From: Bog-532 sp963742875
GTDB taxonomy: Bacteria > Actinomycetota > Actinomycetes > Streptosporangiales > Streptosporangiaceae
Assembly: GCA_963742875.1 (NCBI GenBank)
Contig: CAVUNO010000025.1
Span: 310,001 to 374,000 of the forward strand
Direction: 5' to 3'
DNA: 64,000 nucleotides
Under the pieces are notes generated by a model that saw only the letters and a program-made list of their open reading frames with translations, did not search any database and had not been told where the DNA came from. Positions 1 to 8,122 of this stretch are shown one piece after another. Positions within the stretch are counted from its first letter, which is position 1. Each line of letters begins with the position of its first letter. The position numbers and the translations under genes were made by a program.

Positions 1-555
1 GCCCTTCTGTTCGGCGCTCTGCGGATGCGGCGGCGCCCCGGAAACTCCCCGGCGCGGTAGTCCCTCACCTTCCTCCGGCAAGAATCGACAGCCCACGGGC
101 CAGGTACGGCGAGAACGACAGGTTCAATACGGTCACCTCCGGTCAGACCCTTGGCTAAAGCCCTGCAGTTGGTCCATGCTGGCCACCAGGTGAGCAACAT
201 AGCCGGTCGTCCAAGCTGGTCGTGCGGGTTCGATTTCCGTCGCCCGCTCCAGGTGATGTCTCAAGACGATCTGGCGTGCGCCGTCGAAGAACCTTGCTGG
301 ATCGAGGGCATGCGGGCGTGGTCAGGAGGAGCACGCGCGCCGAGGTTAGGTCTGCGAGCCAAGAAACGATCTTCTTAGGGGCAATGCCATGCTGGGCATG
401 CAAGCTATGGACGTTCCCGCATCGGGTCTCCATACTGGCCACATGAGCGACACCCCCCAATTCGCGGATTGGCTGACATGGTGGTCCTGGCCTTTGCGCC
501 TCAGACGCTCAGTCAGCCAATTCTTCCTGGCTGGTTCCTGGGAAATACCTTTAAT
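1..555. other. Left-edge region without a supported gene
   Basis: Apart from the tRNA-Gly fragment at 202-251, I find no convincing gene here. Open frames crossing 150-460 on both strands read through the tRNA remnant and look like translations of tRNA sequence, so I do not call them. If the tRNA fragment is an attachment scar, bases left of it may be the last part of an integrated element. Confidence 0.5.
202..251 (+). other. 3' fragment of tRNA-Gly gene (putative att site)
   Basis: The segment has the 3' two-thirds of a tRNA: an anticodon-arm-like stem around CGTCCAA (anticodon TCC in position, but residue 33 is G instead of T), a T arm with loop TTCGATT, the acceptor strand CGCCCGC, and an encoded TCCA end at 248-251. 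The expected 5' acceptor strand GCGGGCG is absent about 74 nt upstream, so this is not a complete gene. Tyrosine recombinases of actinobacterial integrative elements often cross over in tRNA 3' ends and leave such copies. By that rule the element would lie to the left and the intact tRNA outside the window. The element itself is inferred, not seen. Confidence 0.7.
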
Positions 556-864
556 GTGACGGAGGAGAATTCCAGCTCGCCTGAAACAGAGCACGAAATT
601 GTCGCGTCACACAGCTACGGGCAGCAGCCCGGCCGTATCCTCGATGTGGTGAACGAGCTGATCGCGGAACGACCAGCCGGAGCGCCCGATGTGCAGTCTA
701 TCCGGGATTTCACAAAACTTTGGCAAGACGTTGAGGAGATCAAGGTGAAATCGGAGGTGAAACGGATCGGACGGGCAATTGCCGACCCGGCCAACATGAA
801 GCAGCAACGGTCCGATGAGTACCAGCGTTTGGCGACCCAGCTTCGGAATATCCTGGAAAATTAG
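556..864 (+). CDS. Hypothetical protein, about 102 aa
   Basis: This is a small soluble protein of unknown function. The C-terminal half is rich in charged, probably helical sequence (DVEEIKVKSEVKRIGRAI). It has no signal peptide or membrane segment. I chose GTG 556 because the protein-like composition begins there; the frame stays open to an ATG at 469 that has no good ribosome-binding site. The sequence is less GC-rich than most of the window, in keeping with accessory DNA beside the tRNA scar. I recognise no family. Confidence 0.45.
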   Translation: MTEENSSSPETEHEIVASHSYGQQPGRILDVVNELIAERPAGAPDVQSIRDFTKLWQDVEEIKVKSEVKRIGRAIADPANMKQQRSDEYQRLATQLRNILEN

Positions 865-1075
865 CCGAGGCTCGGCCAAGATGCAGCAGTGCCGCACACG
901 TGCCGGGACAGTCAGGAAACCGGAGTTAATCACGGGTCCGCACGGGCAGGCCCGTTGCCGCCTGAGCTGGGCGCAAGCCGGCAGAGGCGTTGCCCGAACG
1001 GCCTTCTAGCCAGTGCGTCAGCCATGCGATGATTGGCTCGGCTCAGTCCTGGTGACCTGGCCCGAAGGGACGACC

Positions 1076-1603
1076 ATGGCAGGCATCGCGGCGGGGGGCG
1101 AAATCCAGCGGGCGCCGGCCACGAAGAACCTGGGGCGCCGCCGCGCCGCCGGAATATACGGCGCCATCGTCACTGCGGCGATCCTCGACGCCGCTGGGGG
1201 CAACCTGCCTACCGCTGTGCTGGTGATCTCGGTCGTGTTCACCTTGCTGGTGTACTGGCTCGCCGAGGAGTACGCGGAGGTGCTGGGTGAGCAGGTTGAA
1301 GGGGGTCGCCTGCCCAGCAGGGCCTACATCGGGCAAGCACTGGCCGCGACCTGGCCGATGGTCACTGCATCCTACACGCCGCTGCTCGCACTGGTGCTGG
1401 CCCGGCTGGCCGGGGCCTCTGCCCTCACGGCTGCCAACGTTGGGCTAGTCGCAGCGATTGTCCTGCTGACAATCCATGGCTGGCTGGCCGGCCGAGCTGC
1501 CCAACTACGCGGTTGGCAGCTCTTCTTCGCCACTTCCATTGCGGGCGCGCTGGGGCTGGTAATGATTGCGCTGAAGGACCTCGTCCTGATCCACCTGCAC
1601 TGA
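1076..1603 (+). CDS. Small integral membrane protein, 175 aa
   Basis: This is an uncharacterised membrane protein. After a charged cytoplasmic start, hydrophobic stretches suggest about five transmembrane helices (for example AVLVISVVFTLLVYWLAEEY and ANVGLVAAIVLLTIHGWLAG). I chose ATG 1076 because GAAGGGA lies about six bases upstream; an in-frame ATG at 1013 lacks such a site. It stands alone, followed by a terminator-like hairpin at 1628-1659. It resembles small multi-spanning proteins common in actinobacteria, but I assign no transport or enzymatic role. Confidence 0.75.
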   Translation: MAGIAAGGEIQRAPATKNLGRRRAAGIYGAIVTAAILDAAGGNLPTAVLVISVVFTLLVYWLAEEYAEVLGEQVEGGRLPSRAYIGQALAATWPMVTASYTPLLALVLARLAGASALTAANVGLVAAIVLLTIHGWLAGRAAQLRGWQLFFATSIAGALGLVMIALKDLVLIHLH

Positions 1604-1627
1604 AGATCGACCCTGGTCAGCGGACCA

Positions 1628-1659
1628 CATCACGCCCACGGACCTGCTCGGGCGTGATG
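1628..1659 (+). terminator. Inverted repeat, likely terminator
   Basis: A perfect 10-bp stem, CATCACGCCC with GGGCGTGATG, encloses a 12-nt loop and starts 25 bases after the stop of the membrane protein. There is no clear T-run, which is usual in high-GC actinobacteria. Confidence 0.55.
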
Positions 1660-2066
1660 GCTTCGGCCCGGGCCAGCGCCCGCCTGGACTTGGGTCAGCT
1701 TACCGTGCACACCCCCATACATTTAGTGAAGGGGGAAGGTGTTGCCGCCGAGGAAGGCACCGCAGGCGGAATATCGCCGTACCGCAGTAACTACTGCGTT
1801 CTTATCGCACGGTCAGGGCGTGATCCGCTGGCCCGTTAAGCCGGCCGTGACCGCTACCGAGTTGTATTGGCGGCCACGGCTCGCCGGCTGTTTACTTCAT
1901 AGACACGCTTATTACTGAAAAGATGTCATCATTTCAACTGATAGAGGTCCATCGGGGGGAAGCGGGCCGGAGAGCAGGCGCTCTAGGTGACCGCTGGGAG
2001 GGGGGAGTATGGACGCGTGCTTCAATAGCTTGGTTCACGCCGGCGGAGACAGGCTGAAGGTCGGCG
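1660..2066. other. Intergenic region, no gene recognised
   Basis: About 400 bases follow the hairpin before the caspase gene. Around 1880-1950 the sequence is clearly more AT-rich than its surroundings (TTTACTTCATAGACAC, then TTATTACTGAAAAG), which could hold the caspase promoter. I see no conserved frame, tRNA or repeat. Confidence 0.4.
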
Positions 2067-3821
2067 ATGATGGCTGACCTCGGTGTGCCTGCGGGGTCGT
2101 GCGCCGTCCTGATCGGTGTGTCAGCGTATGAGTACGCTGAGCTCCCGCCGATCCGCGCGGCTCGCAACAGCCTGCAGGCCATGCGTTCCCTGCTCTCGGA
2201 CCCTGCACTTTGCGCGTGGGCTCCCGAGCAGATCGTGGTCGTTGCCAACCCGATTTCCGCTGCCGACCTGGCCACTCAGATCGCGGATCTGGCCCAGACC
2301 ACGACTGGGGTTCTGCTGCTCTACTACGTTGGCCACGGCGTCCTGACGGCGCACGGGGAACTGTGCCTGACTGTGACCTCGACCCAACCGGACCGGGCGG
2401 AGATCAGTGGTCTGCTCTGGGACACCGTCGCGGACGTGTTGCGTAGCAGTCCTGCTCATACCCGCCTGTCGATCCTGGACTGCTGCTTCGCCGGCCAGGC
2501 GATCGATGCCCCAGCCGGAGACCGCGCCCCAGGGCTTGCTGACATCACGCATGTCGAAGGCGGGTACACCATCGCCGCGACGACCCGAGATCACGCCGCC
2601 CATGTCCCGCGCCCGGAACATCAGGACACCGCCTGCACCTCCTTCACCGGTGGACTGCGGGACCTGATCGTCAGCGGCATTCCCGGTGGCGCGCCATCGC
2701 TGACATTCAGCGATATCTATCCGGTATTGCGCGAGCGCCTGCTGGCCGAAGGTCTGCCCGTTCCTAGTCAGCGGGGTACTGGCCCGGCCAGCCAGTTCGC
2801 CTTCACGGCCAACGCCGCCGTTCCCGAACGCCCGCGTCCTCGCGGTGTTCACGCCGAGAACCTTGGCATCCGCGCGGTGCTCCCGCAGGGTCCTGAGGCT
2901 GCCCGGCCGGAATGGTCGCAGCATCATCACATCGTCACCGAGGCGCTGCGCGCTGCCCAGTCGATCGCTGAGGGAAACCCGAAAGCGCGGGCGCTGGTCG
3001 CTGTCGCCCGGGCAGTGGCTTGTACCGACCCTGACCGGGCTGCCCGGCTCGTTGCCGATGCCCAGCGCGTCGCTCAGTCGATCAGCGATGCGGGCCAGAA
3101 AGCGTCAGCGCTGGCTGCCGTCGCTGGCCCGCTGGCGGTCAACGACGCCAATGCCGCCGAAGCCGTCGCCAAGTCGATCCCTGAGGTGCCGTTTAAGGCG
3201 TCGGCGGAAGCCGCCGTCGCGGAGGCGCTGGCCGTTACCGATGCCGAGCGGGCCGGGCGGCTGATCGCGGACGCTGAGCGCAGTGCCCAGTCCATTGCCG
3301 ACCCTGACGGGAAGGCGTCCGCGCTGGCCGCGGTCGCGGCGGCGCTGGCCATTAATGACCCCGACCGTGCCGAGCAGGTCGCGCAGTCGATCCCCACCAT
3401 GAGCAGGAAGGCCGCAGCGCTGGCGGCCGTCGCGGAGGCAGTGGCCGCCGCCGATCCCGATCGTGCCGGCCGATTGATTGCCGACGCCGAGCGGGCGGCC
3501 CGGTCCATTCCCGGTGCGAGCGGGAGGGCGCCCGCGCTGGGCGCGGTCGCCAGGGCGCTGGCCGTTACCGATGCCGAGCGGGCCGCCCGGATGATCGTGG
3601 ACGCTGAGCGCAGTGCCCAGTCGATTCCCGGTGCGGACAGGAAAGCGTCGGCGCTGGCCGCTGTCGTGTCGGCGCTGGCCGCCGTTGATCCCAGCCATGC
3701 TGAACGGCTCGCTCAGTCCATTTCCGTGGCGAGCTGGCGAGCGTCGGCGCTGGCCGCGGTCGCCAGGGCGCTGGCCGTCGGCGATCCGGCCGCCCCGCTC
3801 AGCCGGTCAACGGGTAGCTGA
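2067..3821 (+). CDS. Caspase-like (peptidase C14) protein with C-terminal helical repeats
   Basis: The protein (584 aa) has an N-terminal caspase-fold domain, residues about 10-250, with the catalytic pair visible: His90 in YYVGHG and Cys140 in LDCCFAG, the orthocaspase/metacaspase pattern. A spacer follows, then residues about 290-578 form an array of eight units built on ALAAVAxALA plus DPDRA. Long units of about 39 aa carry an extra RLIADAE-like segment that short units of about 32 aa lack. There is no signal peptide or membrane helix, so it should be cytoplasmic. ATG 2067 follows GAAGG at good spacing. C14 proteins with repeat modules are known as suicide effectors in bacterial conflict systems. 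That role is inferred here; no partner gene is evident. Confidence 0.85.
   Translation: MMADLGVPAGSCAVLIGVSAYEYAELPPIRAARNSLQAMRSLLSDPALCAWAPEQIVVVANPISAADLATQIADLAQTTTGVLLLYYVGHGVLTAHGELCLTVTSTQPDRAEISGLLWDTVADVLRSSPAHTRLSILDCCFAGQAIDAPAGDRAPGLADITHVEGGYTIAATTRDHAAHVPRPEHQDTACTSFTGGLRDLIVSGIPGGAPSLTFSDIYPVLRERLLAEGLPVPSQRGTGPASQFAFTANAAVPERPRPRGVHAENLGIRAVLPQGPEAARPEWSQHHHIVTEALRAAQSIAEGNPKARALVAVARAVACTDPDRAARLVADAQRVAQSISDAGQKASALAAVAGPLAVNDANAAEAVAKSIPEVPFKASAEAAVAEALAVTDAERAGRLIADAERSAQSIADPDGKASALAAVAAALAINDPDRAEQVAQSIPTMSRKAAALAAVAEAVAAADPDRAGRLIADAERAARSIPGASGRAPALGAVARALAVTDAERAARMIVDAERSAQSIPGADRKASALAAVVSALAAVDPSHAERLAQSISVASWRASALAAVARALAVGDPAAPLSRSTGS
2940..3805 (+). repeat. Intragenic repeat array of the caspase-like gene
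   Basis: Degenerate units of roughly 96 and 117 bases alternate in frame in the order long, short, long, short, long, long, short, partial. The units around 3215-3300 and 3547-3630 are nearly identical over about 80 bases, pointing to recent duplication. The array decays just before the stop codon. Confidence 0.75.
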
Positions 3822-4234
3822 CGCCAGTATCTGCCGGCCGACCCGGGACGTGCTGCGGCGGTTCCATGCCCGCCTGCGTACCCGGGCGTGTCCCCGCCAC
3901 GCCGCTCCCGCGAAGGCGCGGTCGGCCGAAGGGAACGTGCCGGCCGGGCCGGAGGACGACCCGCGGGAGGACGGGCCGTCCCCGGCGGTCGAGCGTGTCA
4001 TGCCGCGTCTTGCGCTGCGGTGTCAGCACGAGACACCGACCGGAACGCTCAGGCGGTCATTGTCCGAGGTGGTGGCCGCCGCCGGGTCTTCACCCGGACA
4101 TTGGCCGCGCCGCCATCGACCGCCGGGTAGGATCAGCCGGCCGGTTTGTGGCCTGGCCGAAGTCGGTGTGCACCGGCGCGCCGAGGTGCGCGTCTTTCTT
4201 TTCGTATCCCTGGTGAGGTGAGAGGAAACCGGTC
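3822..4234. other. Intergenic region, no gene recognised
   Basis: The stretch is very GC-rich, with long open frames on both strands that show no recognisable protein. The frame that runs on beside the end of the caspase repeats does not continue the repeat motif, so a simple frameshift of that gene is not supported. Confidence 0.4.
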
Positions 4235-4639
4235 ATGACCATCGACATGGCGTCCCAGGCGGTCAGCGAAGACGGCGATGCCGTCGGCGCCCGGGCAGAT
4301 GGTGCCGAAACGGCACCGTATTGCGTGGCCTGTGGCAGCTGGGCGGGGATATTCATGCCCGGTGAAGGCTGGCGGCACTCGCGTGGAAACCTGGCCCCGA
4401 ATGGCACGCAGGCCCCGTTCGACGCCGGTCACGACGTCGAACTGGCCTGGTGTGTCCCGCCAGCGCGTTCAATCTCACCCGCGCAGCACGAGCAACTGCT
4501 CGCAGCGCTGGACGACGCCATCGCCCACCGCGAGCACGCGGCCGCTTCCGGCTACGCGACGGCGTACCGGGTGCTGCGCCGCCAGCTCGCCAGATCATTC
4601 AGCCAGCCTGGTGCCGACGGTCCCTGCCCGCGTCCGTGA
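4235..4639 (+). CDS. Hypothetical protein with Cys pair, 134 aa
   Basis: This is an unrecognised soluble protein. Its N-terminal half contains a CxxC pair (YCVACGSW) and, about 50 residues later, a third Cys in ELAWC beside FDAGHDVE, which could bind a metal. The C-terminal half is helical and Ala-rich (LLAALDDAIAHREHAAASGY). A good ribosome-binding site, GAGAGGAAA, precedes ATG 4235. It lies downstream of the caspase gene on the same strand but 413 bases away, so shared transcription is uncertain. Confidence 0.6.
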   Translation: MTIDMASQAVSEDGDAVGARADGAETAPYCVACGSWAGIFMPGEGWRHSRGNLAPNGTQAPFDAGHDVELAWCVPPARSISPAQHEQLLAALDDAIAHREHAAASGYATAYRVLRRQLARSFSQPGADGPCPRP

Positions 4640-5644
4640 CCGCCGCGGCACGTTCGCCTGATCGCTTCCGCGATCGCTTTCCCGGGCGTGCCCCTTCGGG
4701 CCGTTCTTGATCAATTGCCGGTCGGCCGGCATGTTCAGATTGCCCGCCAGCGGGACGCTCAGCGCCCGCTCGCCCGGCCTCTGCTGCCGCGGCCGGCTGA
4801 TTTCGCCGATCGTCCCGCACCGCGCTCTGCTGCCGGGGACCGGCTGATTTCGCCGTTACTTCCGCCTGGGCGGGTCGGCGTTCTGACTGGCAGCCGTCCT
4901 CCATGTCCTTTTCCGCCAGGCGAGTGGGCCGGCGGCGTCCAGCGACACCGGGCTGCCAGACGACCCTCCTCCGGCCCGCACTGCCCGAACCGCAGCAGAT
5001 GACCCGGCTCGCCCATTAAGTTTGCCTATGTTTAGACTAGGTATATTTTGTGACGCTGAGCGGCGATTCTGAACGAACATGGGGGCGGACTAGCCGCCAC
5101 TGACCCCGGGCCGGGACGGGCCGGGACGGGTCGGGCAGGGCTTCCGCATGTGATCTCAGAGTGGGGATCCATGACAGTTCATGTAAAAGCTTCACCCGGC
5201 CTTAGACCGGCAGTGGCCTGGGCTGATCGCGATCCCGCCACCGAGGACGGCGAGCCCGCCGCACATCCCGTTACCGCGTCAGTACCCGGTCGGCGTCAGC
5301 TGACCTTGGGCACCTGGGAGGGTTACCGGCCCGCGGTTGTCGCGGCGAGATGCCCGTCATGCGGACCTTTTCTATTGCTTGTGGTCGGCACAGCGAAAGC
5401 TATCTCGATGCAAACGTGCAGGTCACGCGGTATTTAGCGACTGAAAGTAATCACGTCTCTACTAAGAGAGATATTGTAAAAGTTCGACAAAAATCGGCCC
5501 AAACAGTCATCCGAAGGACCAGGTGGCGCGTCCCCTGTTACAGGAGATGGACGCTCTCGAACACCGCGACACGCCCGTCGTCACAGGACGTCGTTGTCTC
5601 GCCGTCCGAGAAGTGTCCTTCGGCGGAAAGGGGAACGTCCGATA
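4640..5644. other. One-kilobase region without a firm gene
   Basis: The stretch holds two near-identical copies of about 30 bases (4779-4808 and 4825-4855, sharing CGGCTGATTTCGCCG) and a G-rich run of GGGCCGGGAC units near 5107-5140. A possible small frame runs from GTG 5150 to 5437 with a CPSCG motif but no clear family. From 5390 to 5520 the DNA turns AT-rich and contains the short inverted repeat TCTCTACTAAGAGA. This is the likely promoter region of the glycan cluster. Confidence 0.4.
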
Positions 5645-6682
5645 ATGCCTGCGCCTCTACCGGCGAGTGCATCAGGTGGCAACGCGCGAGAAGGGTCCGG
5701 GACGCCTGTGCCCGCCGATCAAGCCACGGAGAACGTTCTGCCTCTCCAGACGTCTGTCTCCAGAGACCCCGCGAACGTAGCGGCGCCCCGGCAGCCGTCC
5801 GCCAGGGCGCCGGTGAAGGTCTCCATCCTGATGTGCACCCACAACGAAGAGCAGACCGTCATGCGGGCGGTCGGCGACGTACTCACCACGAAGTATCCAT
5901 GCGAGATCGAGCTGATCGTCGTTGATGACGGCAGCACCGACGCAACGCCGACGCTGCTCGCCCTCATTGACGACCGCCGGGTCATCGTGCGCCGCCATCG
6001 CGGTAACCGCGGCAAGGGTGCGGCGCTGCTCTCAGCGCTTGCCCTTGCCACCGGCACGCATATCGTGCCGTTCGACGCCGACCTCGAGTATTCGGCGGAG
6101 GATATCGCCAGAATCGTGGGCCCCGTAATAAGGGGGCGATGCGATGTCGTGTACGGCACCCGGCTCTTTGGCTACAACACAGTCTACCAGTCTTACCGGT
6201 ACACGATCGGGAACAGGCTGCTGACGGGGATGACCAATATCCTCTTCAACTGCTGCCTCAGTGACCTGCATACATGCCTGAAGCTGATACCTCTGAACCT
6301 GATCCAGGGCTTAAGGCTCAGGGAGTCAGGATTCGGCCTGGACATCGAGATGACGGCAATGCTGTTGCGGATGGATGTCAGGCCATTCGAGGTGCCGATC
6401 AGCTACTACAGCCAATCGCACGGCCAGGGCAAGGAAATGAAATGGCGCGAAGTCATTACGTGCCTGACGATCCTTTCGCGTGTGCGGCTCCTGCGCGTGT
6501 CCCGGCTGAAGGCCGCCGGGGCCCGGCCGGAGGTCTTCAGCGTGCCGGGAGTTACCGAGGCTTTCCCCGAAGTCGCTGGACGCGCTGGCGTAGTGGCCAC
6601 TGAGGCAAGCCAGAACTGGCAGAAGGTCGGAGCCCTTGGCGTTCACGACGAGGGCCACGGTAATGCTGCTGCGACTCCTTAG
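5645..6682 (+). CDS. GT2-family glycosyltransferase (first copy)
   Basis: This is a cytoplasmic GT-A-fold glycosyltransferase of family 2, 345 aa. After about 57 disordered residues the domain starts at VSILMCTHNEE, with the nucleotide-binding VVDDGSTDAT near residue 95 and the metal-binding DAD (FDADLEYSAED) near 145. The order resembles polyprenyl-phosphate sugar transferases (dolichyl-phosphate mannosyl/glucosyl type), but there are no C-terminal membrane helices. I prefer ATG 5645, preceded by GGAAAGGGGA about ten bases upstream, over an upstream GTG at 5594. A close paralogue lies at 9772-10815. It probably loads a sugar onto a carrier lipid or growing chain; the substrate is unknown. 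Confidence 0.85.
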   Translation: MPAPLPASASGGNAREGSGTPVPADQATENVLPLQTSVSRDPANVAAPRQPSARAPVKVSILMCTHNEEQTVMRAVGDVLTTKYPCEIELIVVDDGSTDATPTLLALIDDRRVIVRRHRGNRGKGAALLSALALATGTHIVPFDADLEYSAEDIARIVGPVIRGRCDVVYGTRLFGYNTVYQSYRYTIGNRLLTGMTNILFNCCLSDLHTCLKLIPLNLIQGLRLRESGFGLDIEMTAMLLRMDVRPFEVPISYYSQSHGQGKEMKWREVITCLTILSRVRLLRVSRLKAAGARPEVFSVPGVTEAFPEVAGRAGVVATEASQNWQKVGALGVHDEGHGNAAATP

Positions 6683-6685
6683 GTT

Positions 6686-6708
6686 CGCCCTGACCCGGGA
6701 TCAGGGCG
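6686..6708 (+). terminator. Inverted repeat after the first GT2 gene
   Basis: An 8-bp perfect stem, CGCCCTGA with TCAGGGCG, has a 7-nt loop and begins four bases after the stop codon. No T-run follows. It could terminate or attenuate transcription before the repeat-protein gene. Confidence 0.5.
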
Positions 6709-6800
6709 CAGAAACGCGCCAGCGACACGCTGTGACCTGCTTGTACCCGGCCGATTCAGCCGTGTCCCACTGAAATCATGGAGGGAGCGACAGACCTGCG

Positions 6801-8090
6801 GTGCCTCGTGCAGTGATCGGACAAGGCGGTCCTCAGCCCAGCGAATTTACGCCTGCAGCCACTGGCGACGGCGCGGCTGCAGCCACCGGCAGCGACGCCG
6901 GTGACACGCAGCCCCGCGTCGGCTCGCCCAATGATGAACAAGGTCAGCAGGCCTGGCAAGAGTGGGCTGAGATTGACGCGTCGGGCACCATGCCCCTGCC
7001 GGTCATACCGGCCGTCCCGGCTCCTCTGGCCGACGTCACGGCCGCGTCGCCGCAAGGTGACAGCAGCACGGGCAGCCGGCGGTCACCCTGGAAGACATTG
7101 CGGGCGCGTCACCAAAAGACGCAGTCTCCTGCCGTCGTCGGCGAGGACTTCGCCGAGCTTAGCCAGGAGGTCCCGCCGTTTCCGGCCGGTGACGGAGCGT
7201 CGGTAACGGTTGGGGTACCCGCGTTTGAGGCGGCCGCTGCCCCGGCGCCGGTCGCCGCTGAGGAGATCCCGCCCGAGCCTGCCCGTACCGAGGTACCCGG
7301 CGAAACTTCGGGCGCCGGCACAGGTAACGACGCCCCCCCGATGAGCGGGAAGCGCGCCCCTGCGGTGACGCGGCCGGATATGTTCCCGGCGCCGCCCCGT
7401 GCCGGCGGGCCGGCGGACACCCGGCCGGACATGTTCCCGGCGCCGCCCCGTGCCGGCGGGCCGGCGGACACCCGGCCGGACATGTTCCCGGTGCCGCCCC
7501 GTGCCGGCGGGCCGGCGGACACCCGGCCGGACATGTTCCCGGCGCCCCGCGCCAGCGGCCCTGCGAGGAGCGGGCCCGAGATGTTCCCGGCGCCGCCCCG
7601 CGCGAGGGCGCCCGCGCAAACCCGGCCCGACACGTTTCCGGCGCCCCGCGCCGGCCCGCCCGGCACAGCGCCGCGCGCGGGGCCCGGCCAGGATCAGGAC
7701 GACCGGGTACCGCTGAAGCCACGCCCGTATGTCGGTGCTCGACCCGTTTCTCAGCGCGAAAAGGACCTGGCCCGCCGGGGCTGCCTGAGAATACGTTGCA
7801 CATGCGCGGAGCCGACGATCTGCCCGGCTATAGCCGTGAAGCGCAAGCCTGCCAGCGAGGCCCCGGCTGTGGGCTGGCAGATGCCCTCGGCGGAACGGGT
7901 ACAGCAGGCGGGCTTCACCACATTGATGTCGCTCGCGGTGGCCTCAGCGGCAACGATGCCCATCCCCACGGTGCCGGGGGCTCTTGCTTACCCGTTCGCG
8001 ACCGCGGGGACTATGCCGTTGCCGGTGGTCCCGGCCGATGTCGGCCGGCCCAGCCGCAGGACGGCGCCGACGCGGGGCGGTCGCGGGTAG
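6801..8090 (+). CDS. Proline-rich repeat protein, 429 aa
   Basis: This is an unrecognised, largely disordered protein rich in Pro, Ala and Gly. Residues about 190-290 carry tandem 17-residue units with core RPDMFPAPPRAGGPADT: three near-perfect copies and several diverged ones. A second motif, TMPLPV(I/V)P, appears near the N terminus and again at the C terminus, with a variant TMPIPTVP. Residues about 330-345 form a Cys cluster, CLRIRCTCAEPTIC. No signal peptide is seen. GTG 6801 is the first usable start; GAGGGAG lies about 13 bases upstream, which is long, so the start is uncertain. Its position inside the glycan cluster, overlapping the region before the flippase, suggests a scaffold or regulatory partner. 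That is inference. Confidence 0.6.
   Translation: MPRAVIGQGGPQPSEFTPAATGDGAAAATGSDAGDTQPRVGSPNDEQGQQAWQEWAEIDASGTMPLPVIPAVPAPLADVTAASPQGDSSTGSRRSPWKTLRARHQKTQSPAVVGEDFAELSQEVPPFPAGDGASVTVGVPAFEAAAAPAPVAAEEIPPEPARTEVPGETSGAGTGNDAPPMSGKRAPAVTRPDMFPAPPRAGGPADTRPDMFPAPPRAGGPADTRPDMFPVPPRAGGPADTRPDMFPAPRASGPARSGPEMFPAPPRARAPAQTRPDTFPAPRAGPPGTAPRAGPGQDQDDRVPLKPRPYVGARPVSQREKDLARRGCLRIRCTCAEPTICPAIAVKRKPASEAPAVGWQMPSAERVQQAGFTTLMSLAVASAATMPIPTVPGALAYPFATAGTMPLPVVPADVGRPSRRTAPTRGGRG
7371..7523 (+). repeat. Three tandem 51-bp repeats
   Basis: Copies start at 7371, 7422 and 7473 and differ by only a few bases. Diverged copies continue to about 7660. Each encodes one 17-residue RPDMFPAPP-type unit, so copy-number change keeps the frame. 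Confidence 0.85.
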
Positions 8091-8122
8091 GGAAGTTGCT
8101 TACGCGGCTCCAAGCGGATCAC

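Noticed and set aside
155..460. Open frames on both strands crossing 155-460
   Set aside because: They translate through the tRNA-Gly fragment and give the GNRTRT and VRFPSPAP strings typical of mis-called tRNA sequence.
3613..4221. A long frame overlapping the end of the caspase gene
   Set aside because: It does not continue the repeat motif and has Arg/Pro-rich shadow composition.
7371..7660. CRISPR array at the 51-bp repeats
   Set aside because: The repeats are contiguous, in frame, and lack unique spacers.
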